A stretch of 20,127 nt of DNA from Thermoplasmata archaeon (GCA_030037875.1 JASHPV010000156.1:1-20127); one strand, 5' to 3'; positions 7,171-14,689 are shown, counted from the first letter of the stretch. Numbers and translations are program-made. Notes: generated by a model not told the origin, from the sequence alone.

Positions 7171-8052
7171 TCAACTTCGCGAAGGCGGCCGGTGCCGGGC
7201 TTCCTTATCGGTGATGGACTGGGGGGCGTCTCCGGGGGCTGTCCGCCGGGCCATCACCGACCACATGAGCGGAATGAGTCCCTGCTGCCGGGTGAGATGC
7301 CAGTATCCGTGGGCGTCTTGCTTCATGAACGGATACCGATGCCAGTAGCTGAACGGATACTCCCGGACCGAGGCCACTTCGAGTCCGTTTCGGGTCAAGG
7401 CCGATAGGGTCTCCGCCACAGGATGCATCCACGAGTAGCTGACTTTGTGTTTCATCTTTGTCCGAGTGGCGTACGTCCCATCGTATTCTTCTCGCGACGC
7501 TCTGGTTCCGAAGTAGGGGATCTTGGGTTCGAGCTTCGTGATCGGCGGGTCGTTCGGAAAAACCTCCGCGAAAGGATGGTCTTCCAGCAGGTAGAAGCGC
7601 CCGCCCGGTTTCAGGCACGTGGTGACGATCTCGGCCCAGCGGTCAACGTCGGGGAGCCAGCACATCGCTCCCTTGCCCGTGTACACGATATCGAATCGTT
7701 CCTCGAGAGCCCGCGGGAGGTCGTACACGTTCGACTGGATGAATCGCGCCCGAAGCCCGACCTCCCGGGCGAGCCGCCGGGCCGCTTGAACCGCGGCCAA
7801 CGAGAAGTCCACGCCGGTCACGCGGGCCCCGCGCCGGGCCCACGAGAGGGTATCGAGGCCGAAGTGGCACTGCAGATGGAGCAGGGACTTCTCGCGGACC
7901 GACCCCATCTCTCGGATTTCGAGGGGTTGCAGCGTGGACCGACCTCGGAGGAAGGAGGGGACATCGTAAGCGGGAGCGGCGACGTGCAACGGAACGCTCT
8001 CGTCCCACTTGCGGCGGTTGACGCTCATCCGCCGACGGTCGCTGGCGCGCAT
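7171..8052 (-). CDS. class I SAM-dependent methyltransferase
   Basis: A 293-residue Rossmann-fold methyltransferase that transfers a methyl group from S-adenosylmethionine. The SAM motif I region reads SLLHLQCHFGLDTLSWARRG followed by ARVTGVDFS, where the Asp should bind the ribose. Then come FIQSNVYDLP (motif II region), FDIVYTGKGAMCWLPD and LKPGGRFYLLEDHPF. The LHLQCHFG form of motif I marks a widespread but functionally unassigned subfamily. The C-terminal third, rich in Tyr, His and Trp, probably forms the acceptor pocket. The ATG at 8052 is chosen because a TATA-like box is centred 25 bases upstream, which would make the transcript leaderless; a later ATG at 8028 and a TTG at 8079 are alternatives. 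The acceptor cannot be told from the sequence. Confidence 0.88.
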   Translation of the reverse strand: MRASDRRRMSVNRRKWDESVPLHVAAPAYDVPSFLRGRSTLQPLEIREMGSVREKSLLHLQCHFGLDTLSWARRGARVTGVDFSLAAVQAARRLAREVGLRARFIQSNVYDLPRALEERFDIVYTGKGAMCWLPDVDRWAEIVTTCLKPGGRFYLLEDHPFAEVFPNDPPITKLEPKIPYFGTRASREEYDGTYATRTKMKHKVSYSWMHPVAETLSALTRNGLEVASVREYPFSYWHRYPFMKQDAHGYWHLTRQQGLIPLMWSVMARRTAPGDAPQSITDKEARHRPPSRS

Positions 8053-8072
8053 GGCCCTCCAACCCGGCCACC

Positions 8073-8081
8073 ATATCAAAA
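8073..8081 (-). promoter_or_regulatory. TATA box of the methyltransferase gene
   Basis: On the minus strand TTTTGATAT is centred at 8077, in otherwise GC-rich DNA. An archaeal TATA box centred 26 bases before transcription start would put the start at about 8051, matching the ATG at 8052 and implying a leaderless mRNA. Confidence 0.55.
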
Positions 8082-8159
8082 CCCGGCCCCGCCCATCCCG
8101 TGCCGGAAAGGGCTGGAGTCCCGGCGTCGCCGCGAGGGCGGAAGGCCTCTCGGCCAGGG

Positions 8160-8936
8160 TCAGTATCCGCGGAACACTTCGTAGTCGATGTCGTCCTCTG
8201 GAACCCCCAGCGGACCCGTCAGGATCATCACGACATCCTGCACCATGCTGGGCAACCCCGCGACGTAGTACCTCGGTCGGTCCAGGGTTTCAGCCGTCTC
8301 TCGGATCCACCGGGCACCGATCCGACCGGTGCGGCCGTTCCACTTTTCCTTCGATTCCTTCGGGCGCGTGACCGTGTACTGCACCTGGAGCTGCGGGGAC
8401 TTCCTCGAAATCTCGTCGAGTTCGGCCCGGAACACGAGCTCTTCCGGCACACGCGCTGAATAGAGCAGTCGCCGCTCCTGGGGGTCCCCGGTGTCGGCCG
8501 CGTACCGATACATGCCCCGGAAGGGAGTGATCCCGATTCCCCCGGCGAGGAATAGGCTAGGGCGCTGCCCGTCGAGCAGGAAAGCGCCGAGCGGGCCGTA
8601 CACCTCGGCGGTGTCGCCCGGCGCGAGGCGCTCCAACGCCCTCTTGAACGGGGTATCAGAGATCTTGCAGGTCACGGAGATGAAACCCAGCTCGGATGGG
8701 CTCGACGATAGCGAGAAGGAGCGGACCGGCCCCCAGGGATCGTCGACCCCGGGAAACGCGAGGCGGATGGCCTGGTTCGACCGGTAGCGGAAACTTGTCC
8801 CTTCCGTCGAAAACCGGAAGGTCATCGCGGTGGCGGACTCCCTTCGGCTGTCGAGGAGCGGGAGAACGTATCGCTGGGGTCTCGGCAGTTCGAATGGGGA
8901 GCCCTCGGAGACGTGCACGGTCGGAGGGACCGCCAT
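8160..8936 (-). CDS. FAD/NAD(P)-binding oxidoreductase of the ferredoxin reductase family
   Basis: A 258-residue flavoprotein that moves electrons between NAD(P)H and a partner. The FAD domain (about 20-120) has the RxYS-type motif as RSFS (72-75) and GPLG (114-117). The NAD(P) domain (about 125-258) has GGIGITP (132-138), and the family C-terminus ends in EVFRGY, where the aromatic end stacks on the flavin. The usual CGP near the nicotinamide reads AGLP (about 226-229), so the common Cys is missing. No [2Fe-2S] or globin domain is attached, so the electron partner is a separate protein. It stands alone between the methyltransferase (107-base gap) and a divergent small membrane gene. The physiological partner is unknown. 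Confidence 0.88.
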   Translation of the reverse strand: MAVPPTVHVSEGSPFELPRPQRYVLPLLDSRRESATAMTFRFSTEGTSFRYRSNQAIRLAFPGVDDPWGPVRSFSLSSSPSELGFISVTCKISDTPFKRALERLAPGDTAEVYGPLGAFLLDGQRPSLFLAGGIGITPFRGMYRYAADTGDPQERRLLYSARVPEELVFRAELDEISRKSPQLQVQYTVTRPKESKEKWNGRTGRIGARWIRETAETLDRPRYYVAGLPSMVQDVVMILTGPLGVPEDDIDYEVFRGY

Positions 8937-9070
8937 CGCTCTATAACGACTGAGCTGCGCAGGGTTTGGTCACAACTCGAGGTGCCTGGCGGTCGCCCCG
9001 CTCTGCCATCCTACGGTTCGGAATTTCTGACGTTGCGCGTCGGCGGAAAATCGGACCCGATGCCTTCTCG

Positions 9071-9102
9071 AAGTATAACTGGCAAAAAGACACAACTAAA
9101 TC
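9071..9102 (+). promoter_or_regulatory. AT-rich promoter region of the 52-residue membrane protein
   Basis: Two TATA-like stretches, AAGTATAACT at 9071-9080 and ACTAAATCT at about 9095-9103, stand out from GC-rich surroundings. The first would start transcription near 9101 and the second near 9125, leaving a leader of about 40 or 16 bases before the ATG at 9141. This supports the short ORF as a real gene. Confidence 0.45.
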
Positions 9103-9140
9103 TACGAGCCGACGACTTGGGGAAGCCGGAAGCCGTTACG

Positions 9141-9299
9141 ATGTGGCGAACAAATCGGAAGTTGGGCCAGCGGGGAGGCGTCGTGCTTGACCTTGTACTA
9201 GCCGCGGCGTTGGTCCTGTTCGGCGCGTTCGCCCTGGACCACCTGGGAATCACGTTCCACCAGATACTGCACGGGGCGGCCCGCTTCTTCGGACTCTAG
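9141..9299 (+). CDS. 52-residue single-helix membrane miniprotein
   Basis: From the ATG at 9141: a basic N-terminus (MWRTNRKLGQRGG), one hydrophobic helix (about 14-30, VVLDLVLAAALVLFGAFAL) and a short histidine-containing amphipathic tail (DHLGITFHQILHG, then ARFFGL). The open frame extends upstream to 8913, but that part is Arg-rich and antisense to the reductase start, so it is probably not translated. Orientation by the positive-inside rule puts the His-rich tail outside. No family is recognised. It is flanked by AT-rich promoter-like DNA and stands alone. A metal- or haem-related role for the histidines is possible but unsupported. Confidence 0.5.
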   Translation: MWRTNRKLGQRGGVVLDLVLAAALVLFGAFALDHLGITFHQILHGAARFFGL

Positions 9300-9349
9300 C
9301 GCTCGCCCGGAAACAGGTCCTTCGCCGTGGGCGTTTCGGGCCCTTCCCT

Positions 9350-9358
9350 CAAAACTAT
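9350..9358 (+). promoter_or_regulatory. TATA-like box of the PhnB-like VOC gene
   Basis: CAAAACTAT at 9350-9358 is the only AT-rich stretch in the gap before the ATG at 9398. A start about 26 bases downstream (near 9380) would leave a leader of about 17 bases. Confidence 0.4.
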
Positions 9359-9397
9359 CACCCCCACCGGGCGTCACCCCGGCCGGAGACGGTAACA

Positions 9398-9886
9398 ATG
9401 TCCCGCAAAGTGAAAGCAAAACCCGACGGGTACCACACCCTGACCCCTGGTCTAACGATCAAAGGAGCCGACCAGGCAATCGAGTGGTACACCAAGGTCC
9501 TCGGCGCGAAACTCCTGAGCCGGATGGCCACCCCCGATGGCAAAGGGGTCTGGCACGCGGAGCTTCGGATCGGGGACAGCGTACTGATGCTCGCTGATGA
9601 AGCTCCGGACATGGGTTCGAAGGGTCCCGAGCACGAGGGGCTTCACTCCTCGGCGATCCATGTCTATCTCGAGGACGCCGACGCCGTGTTTCAGAAAGCC
9701 GTAGCCGCCGGGGCGAAACCCACCATGCCGCCGATGGATATGTTCTGGGGCGATCGGTACGCCCAAATCACCGACCCATTCGGCCACCGGTGGAGCCTCG
9801 CCACTCACACCGAGGATGTCCCGGTCGGGGAGATGGAGGCTCGGGGAAAGGCTTGGGCGGCGAAGATGGATTCACAGAATCGTTGA
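9398..9886 (+). CDS. PhnB-like VOC-family protein
   Basis: A 162-residue protein of the PhnB/COG2764 branch of the VOC superfamily. After a basic start it shows YHTLTPGLTIKGADQAIEWY (module 1), then VWHAELRIGDSVLMLADE, a second module with SSAIHVYLEDADAVFQKAVA, and DPFGHRWSLATHTEDV at the end. These stretches are typical of the subfamily. Members are often annotated as glyoxalase or bleomycin-resistance proteins, and few have known substrates. The C-terminal extension (VGEMEARGKAWAAKM) is helical, as usual for the group. It is a single gene with its own TATA-like box, convergent to the CBS-domain gene. Substrate unknown. Confidence 0.9.
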   Translation: MSRKVKAKPDGYHTLTPGLTIKGADQAIEWYTKVLGAKLLSRMATPDGKGVWHAELRIGDSVLMLADEAPDMGSKGPEHEGLHSSAIHVYLEDADAVFQKAVAAGAKPTMPPMDMFWGDRYAQITDPFGHRWSLATHTEDVPVGEMEARGKAWAAKMDSQNR

Positions 9887-10015
9887 TTCGGGGGCTGGGC
9901 AAGCTCTGCCTATCCTGGAAGCCCACGATCAGCTAGACCCTGGGCGTTGACGAGGGTCGACCCCAGCGCTTTGCGAAACGCTTGGCCGTCCCGCGGGATG
10001 GCCCTCTCGTTCGAT

Positions 10016-10036
10016 CCTTAGGGCTTCAGCCCAAGG
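10016..10036. terminator. hairpin overlapping the stop codon of the CBS gene
   Basis: CCTT/AAGG and GGGCT/AGCCC form a 9-base-pair stem with one bulged A and a 2-base loop, centred on the TGA of the CBS-domain gene. It lies at the meeting point of two convergent genes. Another weaker dyad, GACCCT (9936-9941) with AGGGTC (9953-9958), lies nearby. No T-run follows on either strand, so termination or mRNA-end protection is only inferred. Confidence 0.35.
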
Positions 10037-10574
10037 CATCGACGATATTTTCGTGGGTAACGATGCCCACGAGCCGTCCACCCTCCACGACGGGCAGCCG
10101 CCGGATGGTGAAGACCCGGAGCAGCCGGGCCGCTTCCCCCATCGAGGCGTCGGGGTCGACGGTCACGACCCGCCGAGTCATGACCTCCTCGACTTTGGTC
10201 TTCTCCAGGCGGCGAAGAGACCGCTGCAGCCGTGACACGGTGGTTCGGCTTTCCGCCTCGAGCAGTAGGTCGAGAACTCCGCGAACCGACCCGACTCCCA
10301 ACGCCCGGTCGAGGTCTGCGAGAATATCGAACTCGCTGATGACTCCGACGACCCGGTCTCCGTCGTCCACGACGGGCAAGCCCGAGACATGCTTGTCCCG
10401 CATGACCCGGGCCGCGTCGAGAAGCGACCACGCGGGTCGGGCCGTGCAGACCTCCCGGGTCATGATCGCCCGCACCGTCAACGCGCGAGCGCGGTCGGCC
10501 GGAGGAATATTCGTAAACTCTTCGGGATCGGGGGCCGGGGCTTTGTTGGCCGCGCTGTGGGACACTGCCTTCAT
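10026..10574 (-). CDS. paired CBS-domain protein
   Basis: A 182-residue cytoplasmic protein with two CBS domains, which usually bind adenine nucleotides (AMP, ATP or SAM) and act as energy sensors. CBS1 (about 35-92) shows VRAIMTREVCTARPAWSLLDAARVM, HVSGLPVVDDGDRVVGVISE and FDIL. A helical linker (LLLEAESRTTVSRLQRSLRRLE) leads to CBS2 (about 130-182), with VEEVMTRRVVTVDPDASMGEA, IRRLPVVEGGRLVGIVTHENIV. No catalytic or DNA-binding domain is attached, so it must act on a partner in trans. The ATG at 10574 is chosen over a TTG at 10583. The N-terminal 30 residues are polar and probably flexible. It is a single gene, divergent from the helical protein at 10809. Confidence 0.92.
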   Translation of the reverse strand: MKAVSHSAANKAPAPDPEEFTNIPPADRARALTVRAIMTREVCTARPAWSLLDAARVMRDKHVSGLPVVDDGDRVVGVISEFDILADLDRALGVGSVRGVLDLLLEAESRTTVSRLQRSLRRLEKTKVEEVMTRRVVTVDPDASMGEAARLLRVFTIRRLPVVEGGRLVGIVTHENIVDALG

Positions 10575-10771
10575 ACGTTGCAACTCCCGCTGTCGCTTAC
10601 CCTTCCACGGAGAGTTTCTGCCCTTAGAGTCGAGGTCAACTTCCGTTCACCAAACCAGCCGACCGGGCGGAGAGCTTCCTTCTAGGAGGAGCTCGGTCCA
10701 GTAGGAAGTTCCTCGGGCGTCTCGCACCCCCCAGGCATGTTGCCGAGGGCCAGAATCGAAGCCGTCAAGCA

Positions 10772-10787
10772 CGAAAGCTCCTAAACG
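10772..10787 (+). promoter_or_regulatory. BRE/TATA-like promoter of the helical conserved protein
   Basis: CGAAAG at 10772-10777, resembling an archaeal B-recognition element, precedes CCTAAACG centred at about 10783. A transcription start 26 bases downstream falls at 10809, exactly the GTG of the next gene, implying a leaderless mRNA. Confidence 0.5.
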
Positions 10788-10808
10788 GGGCGACGGCTCT
10801 GTCGGGCC

Positions 10809-11270
10809 GTGCGCCGTCGGGCCGACCCCCTTACCGCGAACCAACACCGCAAGATCGGCAGTGACCTGTTCAACTACACTTGGTCTCTCTTGGACAACAA
10901 ACACCGGACCCAGGAGCAGAACCTCGAGATGGTTCATGCCGCTCACGCGTCGCGCTACCATTGGGGCCACGTCGGAACGCCGCTCAACTTGTCCATCGGG
11001 GAGTGGCAGCTTTCCCGGGTCTACGCGACCTTGGGACGGGCCGAGCCCGCACTGTTTCACGGTCTGCGATCGCTTGAGTTCGCTCAACGGGGAAGACTGG
11101 GCCGGTTCTATCTGGCCTACGCGTACGAGGCCCTGGCCCGCGCAGCTGCTCTGGCGGGGCAGCGGGCCGCCCGGAATCGCTACCTCCTTCTCGCTCGGAA
11201 AATCGGCGATACCGTGCGTGACTCGGACGATCGCCGAATGTTGTGGGAGGACCTGAACACCGTCCCCTGA
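10809..11270 (+). CDS. conserved helical (TPR-like) protein of unknown function
   Basis: A 153-residue, mostly alpha-helical soluble protein. Strong-looking blocks are FNYTWSLLDNKHRTQEQNLEM (about 21-41, as two helices), MVHAAHASRYHWGHVGTPLN (41-60), GEWQLSRVYATLGRAEPALFH (64-84) and LAYAYEALARAAALAG (102-117). The helix pairs with small residues at packing positions resemble tetratricopeptide repeats. I recall the AHASRYHW...GTPxNxxxGEWQxSRVY pattern from uncharacterised proteins in both bacteria and archaea, but no function is known to me. The His/Arg/Trp cluster at 43-66 would be a natural ligand or catalytic site. The start is a GTG at 10809, fixed by the promoter spacing. It is a single gene, divergent from the CBS protein. 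Confidence 0.8.
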   Translation: MRRRADPLTANQHRKIGSDLFNYTWSLLDNKHRTQEQNLEMVHAAHASRYHWGHVGTPLNLSIGEWQLSRVYATLGRAEPALFHGLRSLEFAQRGRLGRFYLAYAYEALARAAALAGQRAARNRYLLLARKIGDTVRDSDDRRMLWEDLNTVP

Positions 11271-11311
11271 GCGGCGGGGTTCAGCGGAGCGGCGGGATGC
11301 AGCGAGTCCGG

Positions 11312-11324
11312 CGAAACGTATTTT
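11312..11324 (+). promoter_or_regulatory. BRE/TATA box of the zinc-finger gene
   Basis: CGAAACGTATTTT at 11312-11324 has an A-rich B-recognition part and a TATA-like part centred near 11321. Transcription would start near 11347, 4 bases before the ATG at 11351, so the mRNA would be almost leaderless. Confidence 0.5.
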
Positions 11325-11350
11325 GAGGCGACCCGCTGTAGCTGCTCTCG

Positions 11351-11521
11351 ATGACGAGCGGCTCTCCTCTCGGTGCCGTCGGCGCCCGCCCGACCGAACT
11401 CATGTTGTACCGCTGCCTCGTCTGCGGGTATCAAACGCTCAAGGCGGACGAGATCTCGGACCATTTGATGACCCACGCCGAGGCGGCGAAGTATTCCTTC
11501 ACGAGCGTCGTGAAGGACTAA
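11351..11521 (+). CDS. 56-residue C2H2 zinc-finger protein
   Basis: The ATG at 11351 opens a frame of 56 residues ending in TAA at 11521; an in-frame ATG at 11402 would give 39. The core reads YRCLVCGYQTLKADEISDHL then MTHAE. It is a C-x2-C-x12-H-x3-H pattern (Cys22, Cys25, His38, His42), the spacing of a classical C2H2 finger, with hydrophobic residues (Tyr20, Leu30, Ile35, Leu39) near core positions. The 17-residue leader is Gly/Pro/Ser-rich, and a basic end (VVKD) closes the protein. Single-finger proteins of this size are known in archaea as likely DNA-, RNA- or protein-binding regulators. The start is supported by a BRE/TATA-like box 27-39 bases upstream. The target is unknown. Confidence 0.75.
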   Translation: MTSGSPLGAVGARPTELMLYRCLVCGYQTLKADEISDHLMTHAEAAKYSFTSVVKD

Positions 11522-11576
11522 TCCTGGTGGCCGTCACGCGGCGCCCGGCGGCGCGTCGAACCCACTCCCAAAGTGA

Positions 11577-11584
11577 CTAAATAT
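11577..11584 (+). promoter_or_regulatory. TATA box of the binding-protein gene
   Basis: CTAAATAT centred at about 11581 predicts transcription from near 11607 and a leader of about 11 bases to the ATG at 11618. This argues against the GTG at 11573, which lies ahead of the TATA box. Confidence 0.55.
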
Positions 11585-11617
11585 CGAGACTCAGTTGCCC
11601 TCCCGCCGGGCCAGGGA

Positions 11618-14600
11618 ATGGGTCTTCTGAGGCGGCTCCACCGGTCGCGCGGCGCGTCGCGCAGAATCTCGAGCGCACGGGCCCTCAGCAAGGCGATGGC
11701 GATCGTCATTCTCACTTTGACATTGGTCATCGCGGGAGCCGGGACCTACGTTGCGTACTCCGGAGTTCGTACAACGTGCGCTCCGGCGGGCGACCCGGTC
11801 TGCGTCCCCAGCAGCAGCTCCCCCCACGACATGTCGCTCCTCGTGCCGCTGCGCACCACCCAGGAGGACGTCCCGATCCCCGTGACCGCGATCCTTCCCT
11901 CCCAGTACCATGCTTCGAGTTTTGTGTTCAACTTCGGCGATGGCACCACGAACACGACCTCCTCTCCCACCGCCATTCACACCTACACGACCCCCGGTGT
12001 GTACATCATCTCCGTCACGGCCGACGTGAACGGCGTCACGCACGACAATGTGCATGCCCTTGCGGAAGTTTCGGTCGCCATGTCGTATGCCACGGACTCT
12101 CTGGGGACCGTGCCCACCCCATTCGGCTCGCTGGTCTCCAACTCCACTTCCTCGGTCAGCCCGACCTCCCTGCTCCAAATCGGTGAGAGCATCGTGTTCC
12201 AGGGGATGTACACGCTCGCGCCGACTAACCCGCTCTACTCCTTGGGTACGCCGACGATCAGCTCGACGGGCGCGACGATCAGCAGCGCCAGCAACACCTC
12301 CCAGTCGGCCCAAGCCACGCTCTCCTACAAAGCGGCCGGCACGTACGTGGTCTCGTTCGTCGGCTCTGGCGTTTCCCCCGGGCTTCCCACGGCGTACGAA
12401 AATTTCAGCTGGACCGTCGAGGTCGCGCCGTCGGGGCAGAACTACGCCTTCGCGGGCTCACCGTCGTCTGTCGATCCTCATCCGGGCCAGATCATCTCCT
12501 ACGAGGCCTACTCCGGGGGAGCCACCACCTTCGACCCCGCCATCGATTACGACCTGGCCGGCTACGAGGTCGTCGGCAACGTCTACCAGCAATTGGTACT
12601 GTACAACGGAAGCGAAGCCGGTCCCAGCCCCAATGACTACATCTCCGAGATCGCCACCTGCGTTCCCGGGTCGTCCCAATGCGCCTCGTTGTACGGAGGC
12701 GACACCCTGCAGCAGGGCACGAACTACACGTTCGTGATCAGCAGCGCCCCACAATTCTACGACCCCTACGACACCGTGAACGGCGTCCACCCGTCCTGGG
12801 GCGTCTACCCGTCCGACGTGATGTTCTCCGTCCTGCGAACCATGGGCTTCTCCCTGCTCCCCTATCCGCTGTTCACCAACGGATGGATCCTCACGCAATC
12901 GTTGCTCCCGGGCGGGAACTCGACCTGGGACAACGGGACCCATGCCACGTTCAACAACACGCCGCAGTGGATGTTCGGCGCCATGACGATCAACGGCACC
13001 GATTGCCCCCAGGTGGCGCTGACGCAGGAGCACGGATGCATCACGTTCAACGCGGACGCGAACAACAGCTACGGGAGCTCGTGGCCCTTCTTCCTGGAGC
13101 TCATCTCGGACCAGCAAGGTGGCAGCATCGTGCCATGCGGGTGGTTCAGCGAGCCGGCTCAGGGACAAGGGATTCCCGGCTGGACGCTCAACAACGCGTC
13201 GGACCAGGGACCCCATCCCTGCGTGGCCCCGACGGCCGCCCAGATCCGCGCGATGTCCCCCACGTCGTTCGACCACTGGGAGGAGAACTACTACAACGCC
13301 GTCACGGGCGTGTACGCAGGCAACACGCAATGGCGGATGGTCGGGTCCGGACCGTACTACCTTTCCGGGTTCCAGCTCGGTGAAAGCTACGACCTCGGCC
13401 CCAACCCGGCGTACCAGTCGAACCCGTACTGCACCTGGTCCGAGTGCCAGCCGCCGGCGAAGCATTACGTCCCGGTCGTGCACGTGGTCTGGGAGTCCGA
13501 CGATACGATCGGCGAGCAATCAATGGCGTCCGGCGTCGCCGACTTCGCGAGCTTCCCGACGACCGACACCGGCTTCCTGCTGCAGCTGATCGAGAACGGG
13601 AAGAGCAACGCCCTAGTCGTCCCCTCGCTGGCGATCAACACGCTCTTCTTTGCGCTCAATTTCAGCAAAGCCCGCGAGCACACGTACACGGACAACCTGA
13701 ACTCGATCCCGTCGGACTTCTTCAGTTACATCGGGATGCGCCAGTACTTTGCCCACGCCTATCCGTACGCGTCGATCGAAACGTCCGTGAACACCGTGGA
13801 CGGGATTCAGTGGGGCTTCGACTTCGGCGGGGCGATCCCGGACTTCATGGGCGATTACTATCCTCACAACATCCAGTGGCCGAGCGGCGCGCCCTGCACC
13901 AACTCGAGCGACCCGAACTGCCCGGCGTACTGGTGGGCGCAGATGCAGATCAAGGGCGGGCCCTACTACGACCCGGAAGCGGCGTCGTGCACGTCCGCGA
14001 CCCCCTGCGAATTCTCCATCTACAATTCGCAAGGGGACACGTCGGAGGATGAGCGGATGGCCTTGTTCGCCTCGTCCGTGTCGAGCCTCAGCGGCGGGGC
14101 GATCCAGATGAGCGTTGTGGACATCCCTGCCACGACGCTCGCCCTCGAGGGCACGGCCGGGCCCGGGACGAACGCGCTCCCGATGGAGACCGGGGTGTGG
14201 TACCCCGATTACCCGGACCCGACCGACTACGTCTATCCGTTCTACTACCCCGACGCGACCTTCACCCTCCCGGAGGCCACCGCCGAGGGGCTCGACTCGT
14301 CCTACGTGATGACGCCGCAGCCAAGCCCCTTCAACTCCACGCTGCCGACCGGCGGTGCCTGCCCCACGAACTACAACTTCTACGTGAACATCTCGAAGGC
14401 GGGATACGGGGTCGTGCCCCAATCCTGCCAGGGGGCCGCTTACGACGCGATGATCGGGCTTCTGACCCACGCCGGGTCGCTCCCGGCCAACGCCTATCGG
14501 GTGCTGCAGTTCGACCAGGCCGAGCAGATCGCGAGCCAGCTGGCCCTCATGATCTACGATTACCAGACCGACATCGTCGTCCCGTACGCGTCCTGGATCA

Positions 14601-14689
14601 ACCCGTCCTCGGTCTCCACGAACGTGATCTACGCCGGGTTCTTCTGGTGGTGGCTCGTGAACGGGAACGGCGTTCTCCCCTCGTCCTAA
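11618..14689 (+). CDS. membrane-anchored PKD plus SBP_bac_5 peptide-binding protein of an ABC transporter
   Basis: A 1023-residue extracellular binding protein for oligopeptides or similar solutes, of the DppA/OppA type but about twice the usual length. A basic N-terminus leads to one membrane helix (about 26-45) that should anchor it. A PKD domain follows (about 85-153), with the FNFGDG core and a closing TYTTPGVYIISVTA strand. A second Ig-like beta domain (about 175-270) has AAGTYVVSFVG. The SBP_bac_5 domain fills about 290-1015 and starts with FDPAIDYDLAGYEVVGNVYQ. The outer part has 16 cysteines, an even number and mostly in close pairs (for example C-x6-C), suggesting disulfides. The last 20 residues include a hydrophobic FFWWW stretch. 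The partner permeases lie convergent downstream; no ATPase is in the window. The ATG at 11618 fits the promoter better than the GTG at 11573. Confidence 0.92.
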   Translation: MGLLRRLHRSRGASRRISSARALSKAMAIVILTLTLVIAGAGTYVAYSGVRTTCAPAGDPVCVPSSSSPHDMSLLVPLRTTQEDVPIPVTAILPSQYHASSFVFNFGDGTTNTTSSPTAIHTYTTPGVYIISVTADVNGVTHDNVHALAEVSVAMSYATDSLGTVPTPFGSLVSNSTSSVSPTSLLQIGESIVFQGMYTLAPTNPLYSLGTPTISSTGATISSASNTSQSAQATLSYKAAGTYVVSFVGSGVSPGLPTAYENFSWTVEVAPSGQNYAFAGSPSSVDPHPGQIISYEAYSGGATTFDPAIDYDLAGYEVVGNVYQQLVLYNGSEAGPSPNDYISEIATCVPGSSQCASLYGGDTLQQGTNYTFVISSAPQFYDPYDTVNGVHPSWGVYPSDVMFSVLRTMGFSLLPYPLFTNGWILTQSLLPGGNSTWDNGTHATFNNTPQWMFGAMTINGTDCPQVALTQEHGCITFNADANNSYGSSWPFFLELISDQQGGSIVPCGWFSEPAQGQGIPGWTLNNASDQGPHPCVAPTAAQIRAMSPTSFDHWEENYYNAVTGVYAGNTQWRMVGSGPYYLSGFQLGESYDLGPNPAYQSNPYCTWSECQPPAKHYVPVVHVVWESDDTIGEQSMASGVADFASFPTTDTGFLLQLIENGKSNALVVPSLAINTLFFALNFSKAREHTYTDNLNSIPSDFFSYIGMRQYFAHAYPYASIETSVNTVDGIQWGFDFGGAIPDFMGDYYPHNIQWPSGAPCTNSSDPNCPAYWWAQMQIKGGPYYDPEAASCTSATPCEFSIYNSQGDTSEDERMALFASSVSSLSGGAIQMSVVDIPATTLALEGTAGPGTNALPMETGVWYPDYPDPTDYVYPFYYPDATFTLPEATAEGLDSSYVMTPQPSPFNSTLPTGGACPTNYNFYVNISKAGYGVVPQSCQGAAYDAMIGLLTHAGSLPANAYRVLQFDQAEQIASQLALMIYDYQTDIVVPYASWINPSSVSTNVIYAGFFWWWLVNGNGVLPSS

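Noticed and set aside
6413..7348. 311-residue rightward frame over the VOC and small hypothetical genes
   Set aside because: Antisense to the VOC protein with DPDG motif and to the 78-residue protein; composition is shadow-like.
9954..9963. perfect palindrome GGGTCGACCC
   Set aside because: Ten bases is within chance for this base composition and it has no partner copy; it was kept only as a note in the nearby hairpin entry.
9982..10704. 240-residue rightward frame opposite the CBS gene
   Set aside because: Ser/Arg/Thr-rich shadow of two well-formed CBS domains.
11323..11580. 85-residue rightward frame over the zinc-finger gene
   Set aside because: A different frame of the same stretch; it lacks any motif, whereas the 56-residue frame has a complete C2H2 finger and a promoter.
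12458..13519. 353-residue leftward frame inside the binding-protein gene
   Set aside because: Antisense to a clear SBP_bac_5 region, low-complexity composition and no motif.
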